In this document: one piece after another, positions 6,601 through 14,920 of the stretch | Layout: every line of letters starts with the position of its first letter | Numbering within the stretch: the first letter of the stretch is position 1 | DNA from: Thermoplasmata archaeon | GTDB lineage: Archaea > Thermoplasmatota > Thermoplasmata > Lutacidiplasmatales > UBA184 | Reading direction: 5' to 3' | Assembly (NCBI GenBank): GCA_030043545.1 | Contig: JASHXM010000201.1 | Location: 1 to 16,779, forward strand | DNA length: 16,779 bases | The notes under the pieces: model-generated | The model's input: the letters and a program-made list of their open reading frames with translations, nothing else | Told to the model about the DNA's origin: nothing | Database searches by the model: none | Position numbers and translations under genes: made by a program

Positions 6601-8134
6601 CGGCGGAACCCAGGTCGCCCGCGTCGAGCCGCTGCTTCGCCTCGGCGAGCCGCTGGTCCGTGGCGTCGTCGAGGAACCCGTGCTCCTTCGCGTACGCCCG
6701 GGTCCGGTCGAGCGTCGCCCACCGGTCGACGAAGTAGCGGACCGCCTCCTTGCCCGCGAGGCGGACCGTCTCCGCGAGCGCCTTCCGGGCCCCAACGACG
6801 TCCGCCCGGTCGAGGAACGACCGGACGCGCGCGATCGCCGGATCGAACGGCTCGGTCGGGAAACCGGCCGACTTGAACGTGGAGAGCATCTCGGAGAGCG
6901 TCTGGAGCTCGCCCCGGGCCGCCTCGAGGTCCTCGGTGAGCCCGCTGACCTTGTCGAGCGCCTCCTGGGCCGCCGCGAGCGCCTCCGAGTAGATCTTGAG
7001 CCGCAGCGCCTCGCGCGCCCGGTTCATCGCGGCGAACACTTCGCTCGGGTCGCGCCCCAACCGGCGCGCCCCGGCGATCCGCGGCCGGACCTCGTCGAGC
7101 AGCCCGGCGACGACGGTGACGATCGGCTCCTCCGCCGCCGACCGCGCGGAGGCGAGCAGCTGCGGGAGGTCGAGTGGCGGCGCCGCCGGCAGCTGCGCGA
7201 GCGACTCGTCGACCGCTGCCCGCGCGGCCTGGGCGTCGACCTCGAACTCCGCGACGGTGCCGAGCGAGGTCCGAAGTCCGTCCAGCACCTGCCGGCACCG
7301 TTCCCGGACGGCGTCGGCGACCTCCGGCGCTGCGGCGTCGATCGCCCCGACCGACTCCGGCCACCGGTCGACGGGCGCCGACGCGTCGGCGCGGAGCGCC
7401 GCCTCGAGCGGACCGGCCGGGGCGCCGAGCTCCTCGGCGGTCGCCCGGAGGCGTTCCGCGAGGCTACGGGCGGAGGCGTGACGGTCGCGCGCCTCGGGGA
7501 GTCCGTCGGCGAGCGCCCGCTGGACGTTCCCGACCGCGTCGGCGAGGCCGTCGTCGCCGGGGCCGGCCTGGACCGACGGGAGGAGCCGTTCGAACTCGGC
7601 GAGCCGGCTGCCCGACAGTCCGGCCCACTGCGCGACGGCGACGGCGCGACCCCGGACCCCTTCTAGATAGCCGGTGGTCGCGGCCTTGAGCGCGCCTTCC
7701 GCCGCCGCGAGCCGGCCCAGCGTGTCGGTCCACGCCGCGTCCGGCCCGACCCGTCCGAGCGCGTCGAGCTCGATCTTCACCTCCGGCGGGACGACGATCC
7801 CGAGCGAGGTGAGCCGGGCGAGCGAGTCGGCCGCCTTCTTCCGACGCTCCTCGAGGAGCGGCGGCACCGAGCGGGCGAGCTCGGCGAGCAGCGCCTGCGA
7901 CGCCGACTCGACCTGTTCCCAGTCGGAGCGACGGACGAGCTCCTGGACCTGCGCCATCCGCTCGGCGATGCCGGGAGCGATCCCGAGCGCGTCGAGCTGC
8001 GCGAGCCGCTCCTCCGCCTCCTTGAGCGCCACTTCGGCGGTCTGGCGCTTTTTCTTGAGCGCCTCCGCCTTTTCCTGGAGGATCCGGGTCAGCCGGGACG
8101 AAGGGAGCGGTCCGACGCCGCCCGGACCCCCCAC
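3644..8134 (-). CDS. Giant all-helical repeat protein (TPR-like or coiled coil), 1496 residues
   Basis: The product has no signal peptide or membrane segment and no Walker A or other nucleotide-binding signature that I can see, so a cytoplasmic structural or scaffold role is the safest inference. It opens with a charged coiled-coil-like helix (LQEKAEALKKKRQTAEVALK). It then consists of about 23 degenerate units of roughly 45-70 residues. Each has the pattern: helix, a short turn such as GLD, GVP or GVDTT, then a helix like PLxxARxALxxG, then a helix like yxEAlxxAreAL. Clear units include EALRLKIYSEALAAAQEAL, LEEAQAAARDGRYLEAYRAA and GEARAALDAGQVDEAVQRLE. The C-terminus is a Pro-rich tail ending PFWPFRRPPGG. 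GTG 8134 is preceded by GGGAGGAGG; an ATG further upstream is out of frame. It lies 124 bases downstream of aIF5A on the same strand with its own AT-rich promoter. No specific family was recognised. Confidence 0.88.
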   Translation of the reverse strand: MGGPGGVGPLPSSRLTRILQEKAEALKKKRQTAEVALKEAEERLAQLDALGIAPGIAERMAQVQELVRRSDWEQVESASQALLAELARSVPPLLEERRKKAADSLARLTSLGIVVPPEVKIELDALGRVGPDAAWTDTLGRLAAAEGALKAATTGYLEGVRGRAVAVAQWAGLSGSRLAEFERLLPSVQAGPGDDGLADAVGNVQRALADGLPEARDRHASARSLAERLRATAEELGAPAGPLEAALRADASAPVDRWPESVGAIDAAAPEVADAVRERCRQVLDGLRTSLGTVAEFEVDAQAARAAVDESLAQLPAAPPLDLPQLLASARSAAEEPIVTVVAGLLDEVRPRIAGARRLGRDPSEVFAAMNRAREALRLKIYSEALAAAQEALDKVSGLTEDLEAARGELQTLSEMLSTFKSAGFPTEPFDPAIARVRSFLDRADVVGARKALAETVRLAGKEAVRYFVDRWATLDRTRAYAKEHGFLDDATDQRLAEAKQRLDAGDLGSAAERLARFEVELRTAAGPYVARRVEEMEKSFAEITDPALVGPVRRLLADADVSLRVKQDVVASIESLRRAEREFSALFGAHASALVEALEAEVRTLESMGGASDEIQRQIDEVQQIFNMGDFVQASRASQEIRTRARQQQLVRSDDAISHAKLALVELEPIGLDLSSLRPVLEEAQAAARDGRYLEAYRAAAGLEEAAGRGRAAAQSIVEQIARLQDELGKVRAAGADPAPFYEPLKAAREELNALRFDRAKKLLDDVERRLATEGARVETERILGDIGLLVEEGRQIGATVEPLAIRLGALRTERASAPPEATRTAATLLHDELRAILRPVLEEHLRSLERDLDAARSAGVPLDKIVAPLAEARRRVALPTPTGAAALIDEVRSSLISTRGFVEHAERAAKRVHEAFTEAELLRADVGDLKGRTERFDAVLGERDYPKLIELAGPLERELRQATYRHVSKTLAGFQATVTQLRRDGANTSVAENLLHQARMELDEGRPLESLQLAARSERELERADLQRRLADGCLAAAEGAIQAAAQQGVVATEAQNALRNAKSSFARGAYVDVFERAIFIAEVVSSAEDGLRRAREAIDVADRQLNEVRAVGVEATDSAKELAEAKSELQNGRYSPAVRRAREATEMARWAVDRAFAAPLGELRRQAEAARGEGLTAEIEPLDALIAAADAAVRAHQWAEARGTVARAEDAARRLAEEAVDGRWREIEADRAEIGEVPQAEVTRRDDVAHRLASLRSAKDLAGALRLVRSEQTAVRAQRKERVLVRVNALRDRLWVGERLGVDTTPVMQTFGEARAALDAGQVDEAVQRLEKAGTALAETVRTPIARRRKEIGSEVTFAEEGLHVTVGPVKEQLKEADQLLAAGQLLDGGMMILKVEEELNLRKSLHRELTNLHYLIDAALARAEARQIDTTKARALLEESLRQRAADYAAALETAREALRLLQKEGVVVPEAAAPSPAASAPFWPFRRPPGG

Positions 8135-8140
8135 GCTCCT

Positions 8141-8148
8141 CCTCCCGT
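8141..8148 (-). promoter_or_regulatory. Ribosome binding site deciding GTG 8134
   Basis: The minus-strand run GGGAGGAGG ends three bases before the GTG. Its first GGAGG sits six bases from the start codon, an ordinary Shine-Dalgarno spacing, and no comparable site precedes later in-frame starts. Confidence 0.6.
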
Positions 8149-8210
8149 GCGCCGAACGGCCCGGCGCGGATCGCGACGGGCCCCCGGCCCGGGTTTCATG
8201 CCGCCCCTTC

Positions 8211-8220
8211 CTTATTAATG
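8211..8220 (-). promoter_or_regulatory. TATA-like box before the giant helical-repeat gene
   Basis: CATTAATAAG on the minus strand is the only AT-rich run in the 124-base gap after aIF5A. It is about 80 bases before GTG 8134, implying a leader of about 55 bases that ends in the GGGAGGAGG ribosome site. The box is nearly palindromic, so its direction is not certain. Confidence 0.5.
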
Positions 8221-8231
8221 AAACGCGCGGA

Positions 8232-8249
8232 CCGCCGTCTCACCGGCGG
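8232..8249 (-). terminator. Weak hairpin downstream of aIF5A
   Basis: CCGCCG and CGGCGG (6 bp, 6-base loop) begin 10 bases past the aIF5A stop codon on the minus strand, followed by a modestly T-rich GTTTCATTAAT. It could help end the aIF5A transcript. There is no strong T-tract, so this is a weak call. Confidence 0.3.
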
Positions 8250-8258
8250 GAAACGACG

Positions 8259-8645
8259 CTACGTGCGGGTGATCCGGCGCTTCCCCATCGCGTCGACGTA
8301 CTGGACCTCCGCGCCCGGGGCGACGGCGGCCCGCGTCTCCGCGTCGAGCGGGAGCGTGAACGTCTCGTACGATTCGAGGTCCATCAGCTGGACCTCGGCG
8401 TCGGTCATCGAGAGGACCTGCGCCTGCTTCTTCCCGATCATCGGCACCTGGACCTTGTGCTTCACCGGGAAGACGACGCTCCGCTTCGACCCGTCGAACA
8501 CTCCGACGGCGTCGATCCGGGCCTTCGCCTCTCCGTGCTTCCCCGGTTTCGACGTCTGGATGCTGAGGATCCGGCACGGCTCGTCGTCGATCAGCATGTA
8601 GCGCCCTTCCTTGAGTTCGCGAACTTCCTGCTGCGTCCACGCCAT
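8259..8645 (-). CDS. eif5A: Translation factor aIF5A (hypusine-containing)
   Basis: The 128-residue product is a full-length archaeal IF5A. The N-terminal SH3-like half carries the modification loop [13 protein letters not shown], with Lys36 as the expected deoxyhypusine/hypusine site. The C-terminal half (from about residue 70) is the OB-fold ([19 protein letters not shown]). The factor binds the ribosome near the peptidyl-transferase centre and relieves stalling, notably at polyproline; it is the archaeal/eukaryotic counterpart of EF-P. The loop has Pro where many archaea have Thr or Ser before GKHG. ATG 8645 has GGAGGG seven bases upstream (8652-8657) and a TATA-like box at 8681-8688. The gene is divergent from the synthetase-like fusion and upstream of the giant helical-repeat gene. 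No deoxyhypusine synthase is visible in the window. The neighbouring fusion contains many proline runs, so it is a plausible client of this factor. Confidence 0.97.
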   Translation of the reverse strand: MAWTQQEVRELKEGRYMLIDDEPCRILSIQTSKPGKHGEAKARIDAVGVFDGSKRSVVFPVKHKVQVPMIGKKQAQVLSMTDAEVQLMDLESYETFTLPLDAETRAAVAPGAEVQYVDAMGKRRITRT

Positions 8646-8680
8646 CGCCGACCCTCCGACCGGTGAGGTAGGGGCGTTCG

Positions 8681-8688
8681 GCATAAGC
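8681..8688 (-). promoter_or_regulatory. TATA-like box of aIF5A
   Basis: GCTTATGC on the minus strand, about 39 bases before ATG 8645, predicts a leader of about 12-15 bases that contains the GGAGGG ribosome site. Confidence 0.45.
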
Positions 8689-8758
8689 GTTGCTCCGGTC
8701 GCGCGACGCGCGCGCCGCTCGGGCGTCGCACCCCGGCCGGTAGCCGGGCGGACCGAGG

Positions 8759-8766
8759 GTTTATTC
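8759..8766 (+). promoter_or_regulatory. TATA-like box of the synthetase-like fusion gene
   Basis: GTTTATTC is the only AT-rich run between the divergent starts at 8645 and 8812. It is about 50 bases before ATG 8812, implying a leader of about 23 bases without a convincing ribosome site. Confidence 0.45.
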
Positions 8767-8811
8767 GCGGCGCCGACGCTCCGACGGGTCGGGGGGAATC
8801 CGCCGGCCGCC

Positions 8812-11800
8812 ATGCCCGATCCGCCGCCGCGCCCGGACCTCCGCGGCGTCGAGCCGGAGGTGCGCCGGCTGTGGGCGTCGCGACGGCTCCCGCCGCGAAC
8901 GGGCGTCCTCGGTCCGGACGACGGGCCGCGCGTCCGGCTCCTCGAAGGGTGGTTCGAGGCCGACGACCCGGCCGAGCTGACCGTCCCGCGCGCCGTGGCG
9001 GCGGACATCGACGCGCGGCACCTGATGCTCACCGGCCGCGGCGCGGCCGGCACGCTCCGTTGGCATCGTTCGGCCGGGGGTCCCGACACCCCGGAGATCG
9101 CGCCGCTCCTCGACGCCCTCGGGGTCTGGGTCGGGGGCGCTGAGCGACCGTGGGACGCCACGGCGATCACCGCCGGCGTGCAGGCGATCACCGCCCGGCT
9201 CGCGGAGCGCGGGATCGTCGTCGCGCGCGACGGGCCGCTCCGGTTCTGTCTCGCCTGCCGAGCGCCTCGGACCCCCGAGCGGATCGTCTACCAGAAGGAG
9301 GTCGGCGACACGTTCCTCGTCCGGTTCCCGATCGCGGGGACCGAGCCGTCGATCGACGCCCTCGTCTGGGTCGACGCCCCGTGGCGCCTTCTCGGCGCGA
9401 GCGCCCTCCTCGTCCACCCCGATGTTCCGTACTCCGTCGCGGACTACCATCTTCGGGGCGCCACCGCTCGGATCCTCGCGTCCCACGGCTCCCTCGCCCG
9501 GCTTACCGCCTGGCTCCCGGACGCGACGGTCGAGGTGCGCGAGGAGAAGCTCGGGAAGGAGTGGGTGGGGCGGTCGTACGCGTACCCGCTCCGCCACGAG
9601 TTCCCGATCGGCGGGGCGCTCGACCCGCCCGCGGGGACGATCCAGGCGACGACCGAGGTCGGCGACACCGGCACCGGCATCGTGCCGCTCGTCCCCGGCC
9701 ACGGGCCGACGGATGCGGAGATCGCCGACCGGCTCGGGATCGCGGGCTGGCCGCTCCTCACGTCGCGCGGCGTCCTCGACCCGACGCTGATGCACAAGTA
9801 CTCCGGGCTCGACGTGGAGACGGCCAACGAGTTCGTCGCCCGGGACTTGACCGAGAGCGGCGCCGTGCTCGCTCGCCTCCGGGTGGTGCGCGGCGTGCCG
9901 TACTGCGCCATCTGCGGCCACCGGATCGTCTGGAGCCCCGGTCGGGCCTGGTGCCTCGAGCCGACCCGACTGCCGCCCGACCAACAGGAGCGGTACGCCC
10001 GGCTCCTGCCGCACGAGCGACCGATCGGACAGCTCGAGGTCTCCCGCTGGCCGGTCAGCGAGACGACGAGCTCGACCGACCCCGAGGCGGTCACGCTCCT
10101 CGAATGCGCGCGGTGCGAACGGCTCGACGCTCCCGACGGGGCGACCCAGTGCCCGTGCGGCGGGACCCGACGGCGCGTCGCGCGCCGCCTGTTACCGTCC
10201 GTCGACAGCTCGTTCGCCCAGTGGGCCCGGCAGGGGGCGATCCCGCCGTCCGATCGGATCCATCTGTACATCGCCGACCGCCGACGAGCGCCGACGCTGA
10301 TCCACCACCTCGCGGCCTGGAGCGGGGCGGAGGCGGGCACCGCCGAGGTCGGACTGACCGTTCTGCCGACGCTCAGTCGCGTCGCGATCGGGGAGGCGGT
10401 CGCGCGGTTCGGGGCGGACCCGGTCCGCGCCGCGATCGCGCGGACCGGCCCGTCGCACGGCTCGACCGACTCGTTCGCAGAGCGGTGTCGCCAGGAGTCG
10501 GAGCGGCTGGTGCGGCTGCTCGACCGGGCGCGCACGATCGCCGCGCAATGCCCTCCCGAACTGCTACGCGAGGGAGTCGCCCCCCCGGACCTGAACTCCC
10601 GGGAGTTCGAGATCGAGGACCGGGCGATCCTGGCGCGGTGGGCGCGCGCCCACCTCAAGGTCCTGGCCGCGTTCGACCGGTCGCAGCCGGGCACGTCGCT
10701 GCGGGTCCTCGACCGGTTCGTCGATCGGGACCTGCCCCGCTACCTCCAGCTGGTCCGACCTCGGCTCGCGCTCGCCGGCCAACCCCCGACGAAGCGCGGG
10801 GTCCTGCGGGCGCTCCGGTACCTCCTCCGCTCCGCCGCGACGGCGCTCTCCCCGGTCGCCCCGTTCTCGGCCGAGGCGATCCACCGGAGCCTGATCGCGG
10901 ACCCGAGGAGCGTCTTCGAGACGACGGACTTCGCCGTCGACCGGACGCTGCTCGACGAGGCGCTCGAGGCCGCCTGGGACCGATGGCAGGGGATCGTCGC
11001 CGCCGCCGACGAGCTGCGGGCCGCCCGGAACCTCCCGGCCGCTACGGTCGTCCCGGCCGCGGCGGTGGTGCTCGCCGACGAGGCGGCCGCCGCCCGACTG
11101 CGGGCCGACCGCGGAACGATCGAGCGGATCGCACGGATCGGGCGGCTTGAGGTGGCGAGTCCGGAGGTGCCTTGGGAGGGTCGGCACCGGCGGATGGTCC
11201 CCGTCGAGTCGGAGATCCAACGGGCGTACCCGGCGCTCGCCTCGCAGATCGTCCACCTGCTCAACCGGATGCCGCCCCGTCGGTCCGCCGAGCTCGGCGC
11301 CCGCGAGACGACGGTGTTCGTCCACGGGATCGCCCGTTCGATCACCCCCGAGATGCTCGCCGCGGTCGACACCCTGCCCGACGGCTTCGTCCCCGTGCCG
11401 TACCCCGGCGGAGAGCTGTACCTTCAACTCCCGGCGCCGGCGACAACGGCTACGACCCCCCCACCGCTGTCGCCCGACGCGTTCTGGCTCACTCGACGGG
11501 TCCGCGCTCGAGTCGGTACGGTCGGCCTCGACGCTCCCCGGCGCGTGGCGATCGTGACGGCGGTGGATCCGCTCGCCCAAGAGCTCCGCGAGAAGGCCGG
11601 GCCGATCGCGCAGTACCTCGGGCTTTCCGAGCTCCGGGTCACCGGGGCGACGCCGGGGGCCCGTCCCCACCATCGGATCGACGGTCGCACACGCACGGGG
11701 GCGCGGTGGAGCGTGGCGCTCTCCGGCCCCTCCGGCCCGGCGCGCCCGCGCAAGCAACGCGCCGCGCGCGCCGACGGACGCCGAGTTCCTCGCCCGACCG

Positions 11801-14112
11801 AGGCGGGCGCGTCGAGCGAGACCGACTTCGCCGACGCCGCCGTGATCGCGCGGGAGGAGTCGATCCGCGGGCTCGGGCACCAGTTCGACGAACTGATCGC
11901 CGCGCCGCTCCTCGGGCCGTCGAAGCTCACCCTCGCGTGGGAGGCGGGGTTCCACTCGCTCGACGATTTCCGGGACGCTCCGTTCGACCGGGTCGCGACG
12001 CTCACGGGGTTCGGTCGACCGGTGGCGGAAGCGCTCTGGAGCAAGATGGGCCGGCCAGTTCCGACGGCCCCGCCGCGCGCGCGCCCGACCGTCCGCCGCA
12101 CCGCGCCCGCACGGCCGACCGGATCCGTGGCGGCGACCGTTCTTGCCCCACCCGCCCCGTCGCTGGTGGCGCGAGAACGGCCGGCGCCGAGTCCGGAAGC
12201 GGCGTCGCCTCCCACCCCGGAGGAGCGGAAGGTCGAGACCCCGGAACTTCCGCCGACCGCGCTCGCCGTGGAGGACGAGCCAACTCCCGTCGCCGCGATC
12301 CCGCTCGGCCCTCCGGCCGAACTTCCTATCGACCCCGCGGAGTCCCCCGCGCCTCCCCCGGCCGAGCCCCTCGTCACTCCCCCACCGCGGCAGGAACCCG
12401 GGCCGGCGCCGCCGTCGGGGGAGACGCTCACCACGCCGGTCCCAGAGGAGCCCGCCGTCACCCCCGCGGATGCCCTGGCCATTCCGGACGAGCTCGGATC
12501 CGAGGCGGAAGCGGCGATCTCCGCCGAACCGGCGGCACCGCCGCCGTCCGAGGTCGCCGTCGAGGAGATCGGTTCCGCGGAACCCGCGATCGAAGCGCCC
12601 CCAGAGCCGACACTCCTGGAGGGCGTGCCCGCCACTTCCGAGGAGCCATCGCCCACGGGCGATCCGCTGGCGCCGACGGAGATCGTCCCCCCGACCGACG
12701 TCCCGCCGATTCCCGACGCGGCACCCGAGCCGTCACCGACTCCGCCGGAGCCGATCGAGCGGTCGGCGGAAACGGCGCCGCCGGCCGAGGTGAGAGCGGA
12801 GCTCCCGGTCGGGGCCCCAGAGCCCGCCATCCTGGACGAGAATCCCCCTCCGCCGGACGGACCCGGGCCCGGAGACGCGCCGCCATCTGGTCCCGCTTCC
12901 GAGTCGGCGCCCGCGGCTCCCACCGCGGAGTTGGCGAACGGCGAGCTCGCCCCCTCGGTGGCGCTCGAGGTCGGCGCCGAGGACGCGACGACCCCGTCGG
13001 TGACCCCGACCGTCGAACCTCCACCGCCCGTCCCCGAGGTCGCCCCGGTCCCCTCGCCTCCGATCGCCGCGGAGGCCCCGTCGGAGATCGGCCCTCCCTC
13101 GAGCGAACTCCCCCCGCCGACCGACCTTCCAGCGCCGACCGAACCGGCCGCCGCGGAGTCCGCGATGCCTACCCCCGCACCGGTCGCAGCGCTCGTGCCG
13201 GAGCCGACTCCCGACCCGACGGAGACGCCGGTGGGGGAACTTCGACCGACGATCACCCCGGTGCCGGAACATACGGAGGCCGCGATCGCGCAGGAGCTGC
13301 TCGGCCCCGCCGCTGCCGAGGTCCCCGCGTCGAGCGGAGAGGCGCCACCAGCTGAGCCCCCGGCGGCCGAACCGTCGCCCGAGCCGGTGGCTCCCGCGAC
13401 TCCGGAGCCCGCGCCGGCCGCCGTCCCGCCTGTGGCGGAAGCTCCCGTGATCGAGCCGCCGGCGGAGGCGGCGCCGGCTCCGCCTACGCCGGAGCTCGTC
13501 CCGAACGTGCCGGAGGTCGCGCCCCTCGCCGAGGCGCCAGCTCCCTCGGTTCCGTCGTCCCCGGCGCTCTCCGAGCCGGCCCCGGCCGTCGCGCCGGAGC
13601 CGATCCCGCCGGTCGAGATACCGCCGCCCACGGGGATCGAGGTCGACTACGCTCCGGCGCTGTTCTTCGCGCTCCAGCCGTTCCTGGACGCCACGGCGGC
13701 GGGCCATCGGGGGATCGCGATCGTCCGGGAGCTTCCCGAGCGGATCCGGGTCCACGTCGGGCCTCGACCGGTCGACGTCTACTGGCTGACCAACCTCGAT
13801 CGGCCCCGGACGCTCCGGCCGACCGACCTGCCCGCCCTCACGAGCCGGCTGGTCCGCGCGCTCGACGAGGAGGGGGTCACCGCCATCTTCCTCGAGGGGA
13901 TCGAGTACCTCGCGCGCGTGCACGGCATCGACCGGGCGTCGGAGTTCCTCTCCACGCTCGATCGCGCTGCGCGCGCGCGGCTCGCGCGCGTCTGGCTGCA
14001 CGTGACGCCCGGCCTCCTCCCGGAGGCGGAGCTCGATCGGCTGCTCGCGGCGATCCGACCCGAGGGCGAGCCGACCGAGTCGGCGCCCGGTCCGGCAGCC
14101 GGCCTGCCGTGA
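8812..14112 (+). CDS. IleRS-like pseudo-synthetase fused to HhH, Pro-rich linker and DUF835
   Basis: The 1766-residue product has four parts. Residues 1 to about 980 follow class I isoleucyl-tRNA synthetase: N-terminal EPEVRRLW, editing-domain echoes DAPWRL (188-193) and [12 protein letters not shown] (287-298), zinc-type cysteines C365/C368 and C432/C435/C447/C449, the KMSKS-flanking RFGADPVR (532-539), and an anticodon-domain-like helical region with [15 protein letters not shown]. The HIGH site is replaced (about 53-60, PAELTVPR), and KMSKS is replaced by LPTLSRV (518-524). Residues 1034-1078 form a helix-hairpin-helix region ([26 protein letters not shown]). About 1085-1605 is a Pro/Ala/Glu linker. 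About 1612-1755 is DUF835 (WLTN at 1658, FLEGIEYL at 1693). Aminoacylation is unlikely; an RNA-binding or regulatory role is inference. ATG 8812 is chosen because an upstream in-frame start would lie over aIF5A. The frame is continuous, so it is not a decayed pseudogene. Confidence 0.88.
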   Translation: MPDPPPRPDLRGVEPEVRRLWASRRLPPRTGVLGPDDGPRVRLLEGWFEADDPAELTVPRAVAADIDARHLMLTGRGAAGTLRWHRSAGGPDTPEIAPLLDALGVWVGGAERPWDATAITAGVQAITARLAERGIVVARDGPLRFCLACRAPRTPERIVYQKEVGDTFLVRFPIAGTEPSIDALVWVDAPWRLLGASALLVHPDVPYSVADYHLRGATARILASHGSLARLTAWLPDATVEVREEKLGKEWVGRSYAYPLRHEFPIGGALDPPAGTIQATTEVGDTGTGIVPLVPGHGPTDAEIADRLGIAGWPLLTSRGVLDPTLMHKYSGLDVETANEFVARDLTESGAVLARLRVVRGVPYCAICGHRIVWSPGRAWCLEPTRLPPDQQERYARLLPHERPIGQLEVSRWPVSETTSSTDPEAVTLLECARCERLDAPDGATQCPCGGTRRRVARRLLPSVDSSFAQWARQGAIPPSDRIHLYIADRRRAPTLIHHLAAWSGAEAGTAEVGLTVLPTLSRVAIGEAVARFGADPVRAAIARTGPSHGSTDSFAERCRQESERLVRLLDRARTIAAQCPPELLREGVAPPDLNSREFEIEDRAILARWARAHLKVLAAFDRSQPGTSLRVLDRFVDRDLPRYLQLVRPRLALAGQPPTKRGVLRALRYLLRSAATALSPVAPFSAEAIHRSLIADPRSVFETTDFAVDRTLLDEALEAAWDRWQGIVAAADELRAARNLPAATVVPAAAVVLADEAAAARLRADRGTIERIARIGRLEVASPEVPWEGRHRRMVPVESEIQRAYPALASQIVHLLNRMPPRRSAELGARETTVFVHGIARSITPEMLAAVDTLPDGFVPVPYPGGELYLQLPAPATTATTPPPLSPDAFWLTRRVRARVGTVGLDAPRRVAIVTAVDPLAQELREKAGPIAQYLGLSELRVTGATPGARPHHRIDGRTRTGARWSVALSGPSGPARPRKQRAARADGRRVPRPTEAGASSETDFADAAVIAREESIRGLGHQFDELIAAPLLGPSKLTLAWEAGFHSLDDFRDAPFDRVATLTGFGRPVAEALWSKMGRPVPTAPPRARPTVRRTAPARPTGSVAATVLAPPAPSLVARERPAPSPEAASPPTPEERKVETPELPPTALAVEDEPTPVAAIPLGPPAELPIDPAESPAPPPAEPLVTPPPRQEPGPAPPSGETLTTPVPEEPAVTPADALAIPDELGSEAEAAISAEPAAPPPSEVAVEEIGSAEPAIEAPPEPTLLEGVPATSEEPSPTGDPLAPTEIVPPTDVPPIPDAAPEPSPTPPEPIERSAETAPPAEVRAELPVGAPEPAILDENPPPPDGPGPGDAPPSGPASESAPAAPTAELANGELAPSVALEVGAEDATTPSVTPTVEPPPPVPEVAPVPSPPIAAEAPSEIGPPSSELPPPTDLPAPTEPAAAESAMPTPAPVAALVPEPTPDPTETPVGELRPTITPVPEHTEAAIAQELLGPAAAEVPASSGEAPPAEPPAAEPSPEPVAPATPEPAPAAVPPVAEAPVIEPPAEAAPAPPTPELVPNVPEVAPLAEAPAPSVPSSPALSEPAPAVAPEPIPPVEIPPPTGIEVDYAPALFFALQPFLDATAAGHRGIAIVRELPERIRVHVGPRPVDVYWLTNLDRPRTLRPTDLPALTSRLVRALDEEGVTAIFLEGIEYLARVHGIDRASEFLSTLDRAARARLARVWLHVTPGLLPEAELDRLLAAIRPEGEPTESAPGPAAGLP
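12064..13620 (+). repeat. Low-complexity coding region for the Pro/Ala/Glu-rich linker
   Basis: This segment of the fusion gene encodes about 520 residues dominated by Pro, Ala, Glu, Ser, Thr and Val in loose, irregular motifs (PAPPTPE, EPPPEP, APAPS-like). There is no fixed period and no predicted fold. The nucleotide sequence is correspondingly rich in ccg, gcg and gag codons but is not an exact tandem repeat. It is expected to be a disordered spacer between the HhH region and DUF835. Confidence 0.8.
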
Positions 14113-14120
14113 ACGCATAG

Positions 14121-14131
14121 TTCTTTATCTT
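14121..14131 (+). promoter_or_regulatory. TATA-like box of the 14150 gene
   Basis: TTCTTTATCTT is centred about 25-27 bases before the tandem GTG codons at 14150 and 14153. This predicts a leaderless mRNA beginning at one of them, and that the gene is not simply read through from the fusion gene 37 bases upstream. Confidence 0.55.
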
Positions 14132-14149
14132 GAGCCGACTGCCGAGACG

Positions 14150-14920
14150 GTGGTGACCGACCGCCGGAGCCGGATCCGCCCCGCGCGGGTCGCGGTCGCG
14201 CTCACGCTCGTCGCGACGTTCGCCGCGCTCGCCTTCGGCCCGCTCGAGGCGACCTCCTCCGCCGTCGCCCGCACCGTAGCGCCCGAGCCGCTCCTCTACC
14301 ACACGTTCGCGGCGCACGCCACCTGGCAGGGGAACAACCTCACCTCGGCGAGCGACTCGACGCACGCGTTCCGGATCACCACGAACCAGCAGATCCTGGT
14401 GAAGTTCGGCTACTCCGAGCCGACCGGCGGCCCGACGATCACGACGGCCCGGATCCAGGCGATCTACTTCGGCTCGGTGATCTCGACGAACCAGGTGTCG
14501 GCGAGCTCGCACGCGTTCGCCGGCGGCGCGACCGGCAACGCCACGATGAACTGGACGCTCGGGACGTTCACGTACCTCCTCGCCGGGACGTACCTCCTCA
14601 CGGCGAGCCTCGTCTCCAGCACCGGATCGACCGTCTGGAGCGAAAGCTTCTACATCAACGCGGTCGCGCCGTACTACGTCGCCTCCGGGCTGATCGTCTT
14701 CCTGCTGATCTTGGGCGCCGTCGAGCTCTGGTCGATCGCCACCGTCGCCCGCGGGCCGAAGGTGCGCGGGGGCCGGACGCCGGCGTCCCAGCCCCCCGAG
14801 CCGTGGGACTCCGGTACGCCGCCGGCGGGCGCCGCGCCGACCGCTCCCGCGGACGAGTCCGAGCCGGCGCCCCCGACGCCGGCGGCCGATCCGCCGCCTC
14901 CTCCGGAGGAGTCGTCGTGA
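14150..14920 (+). CDS. Surface protein with signal peptide, external beta-type domain and one C-terminal TM
   Basis: The family is not recognised. The 256-residue product has a positive N-terminus and hydrophobic segment at about 13-30 (VAVALTLVATFAALAFG). An external domain of about 140 residues follows, rich in Thr, Ser, Ala and Gly with alternating hydrophobic residues typical of beta strands. A membrane helix lies at about 178-199 (ASGLIVFLLILGAVELW). A cytoplasmic tail of about 55 residues is rich in Pro, Ala and Glu. Sequons at N63, N130 and N134 would allow archaeal N-glycosylation. Start choice is between tandem GTG codons at 14150 and 14153. Its stop overlaps the start of the next gene (GTGA), so the two are translationally coupled and their products may interact. 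There is no cysteine in the external domain, unlike the other envelope proteins here. Confidence 0.8.
   Translation: MVTDRRSRIRPARVAVALTLVATFAALAFGPLEATSSAVARTVAPEPLLYHTFAAHATWQGNNLTSASDSTHAFRITTNQQILVKFGYSEPTGGPTITTARIQAIYFGSVISTNQVSASSHAFAGGATGNATMNWTLGTFTYLLAGTYLLTASLVSSTGSTVWSESFYINAVAPYYVASGLIVFLLILGAVELWSIATVARGPKVRGGRTPASQPPEPWDSGTPPAGAAPTAPADESEPAPPTPAADPPPPPEESS

Noticed and set aside
3884..7666. Plus-strand open frame of 1260 codons opposite the helical-repeat gene
   Set aside because: It is an Arg/Leu/Glu/Asp-rich mirror of the real coding strand's codon pattern, with no promoter and no ribosome site. The minus-strand product shows regular helical repeats and third-position G/C bias.
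8611..8811. N-terminal extension of the fusion from an upstream in-frame ATG at 8611
   Set aside because: It would begin inside the aIF5A gene on the opposite strand, and the residues look like non-coding translation. ATG 8812 lies after a TATA-like box and directly before synthetase-like sequence.
8812..11760. Canonical, active isoleucyl-tRNA synthetase (ileS)
   Set aside because: The order of domains fits, but both nucleotide-site motifs (HIGH, KMSKS) and the editing threonine motif are replaced, so a plain ileS annotation would mislead.
12064..13620. CRISPR array or tandem DNA repeat
   Set aside because: The sequence is compositionally repetitive, but there is no exact repeated unit with regular spacers. 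It is coding low complexity.
11424..13631. Minus-strand open frame of 735 codons, Gly/Ser/Ala-rich, resembling a PE-PGRS-like protein
   Set aside because: It is the antisense reading of the Pro/Ala/Glu linker (ccg/gcg codons read as cgg/cgc/ggc on the other strand). The flanking HhH and DUF835 domains are in the plus frame and continuous with the linker.
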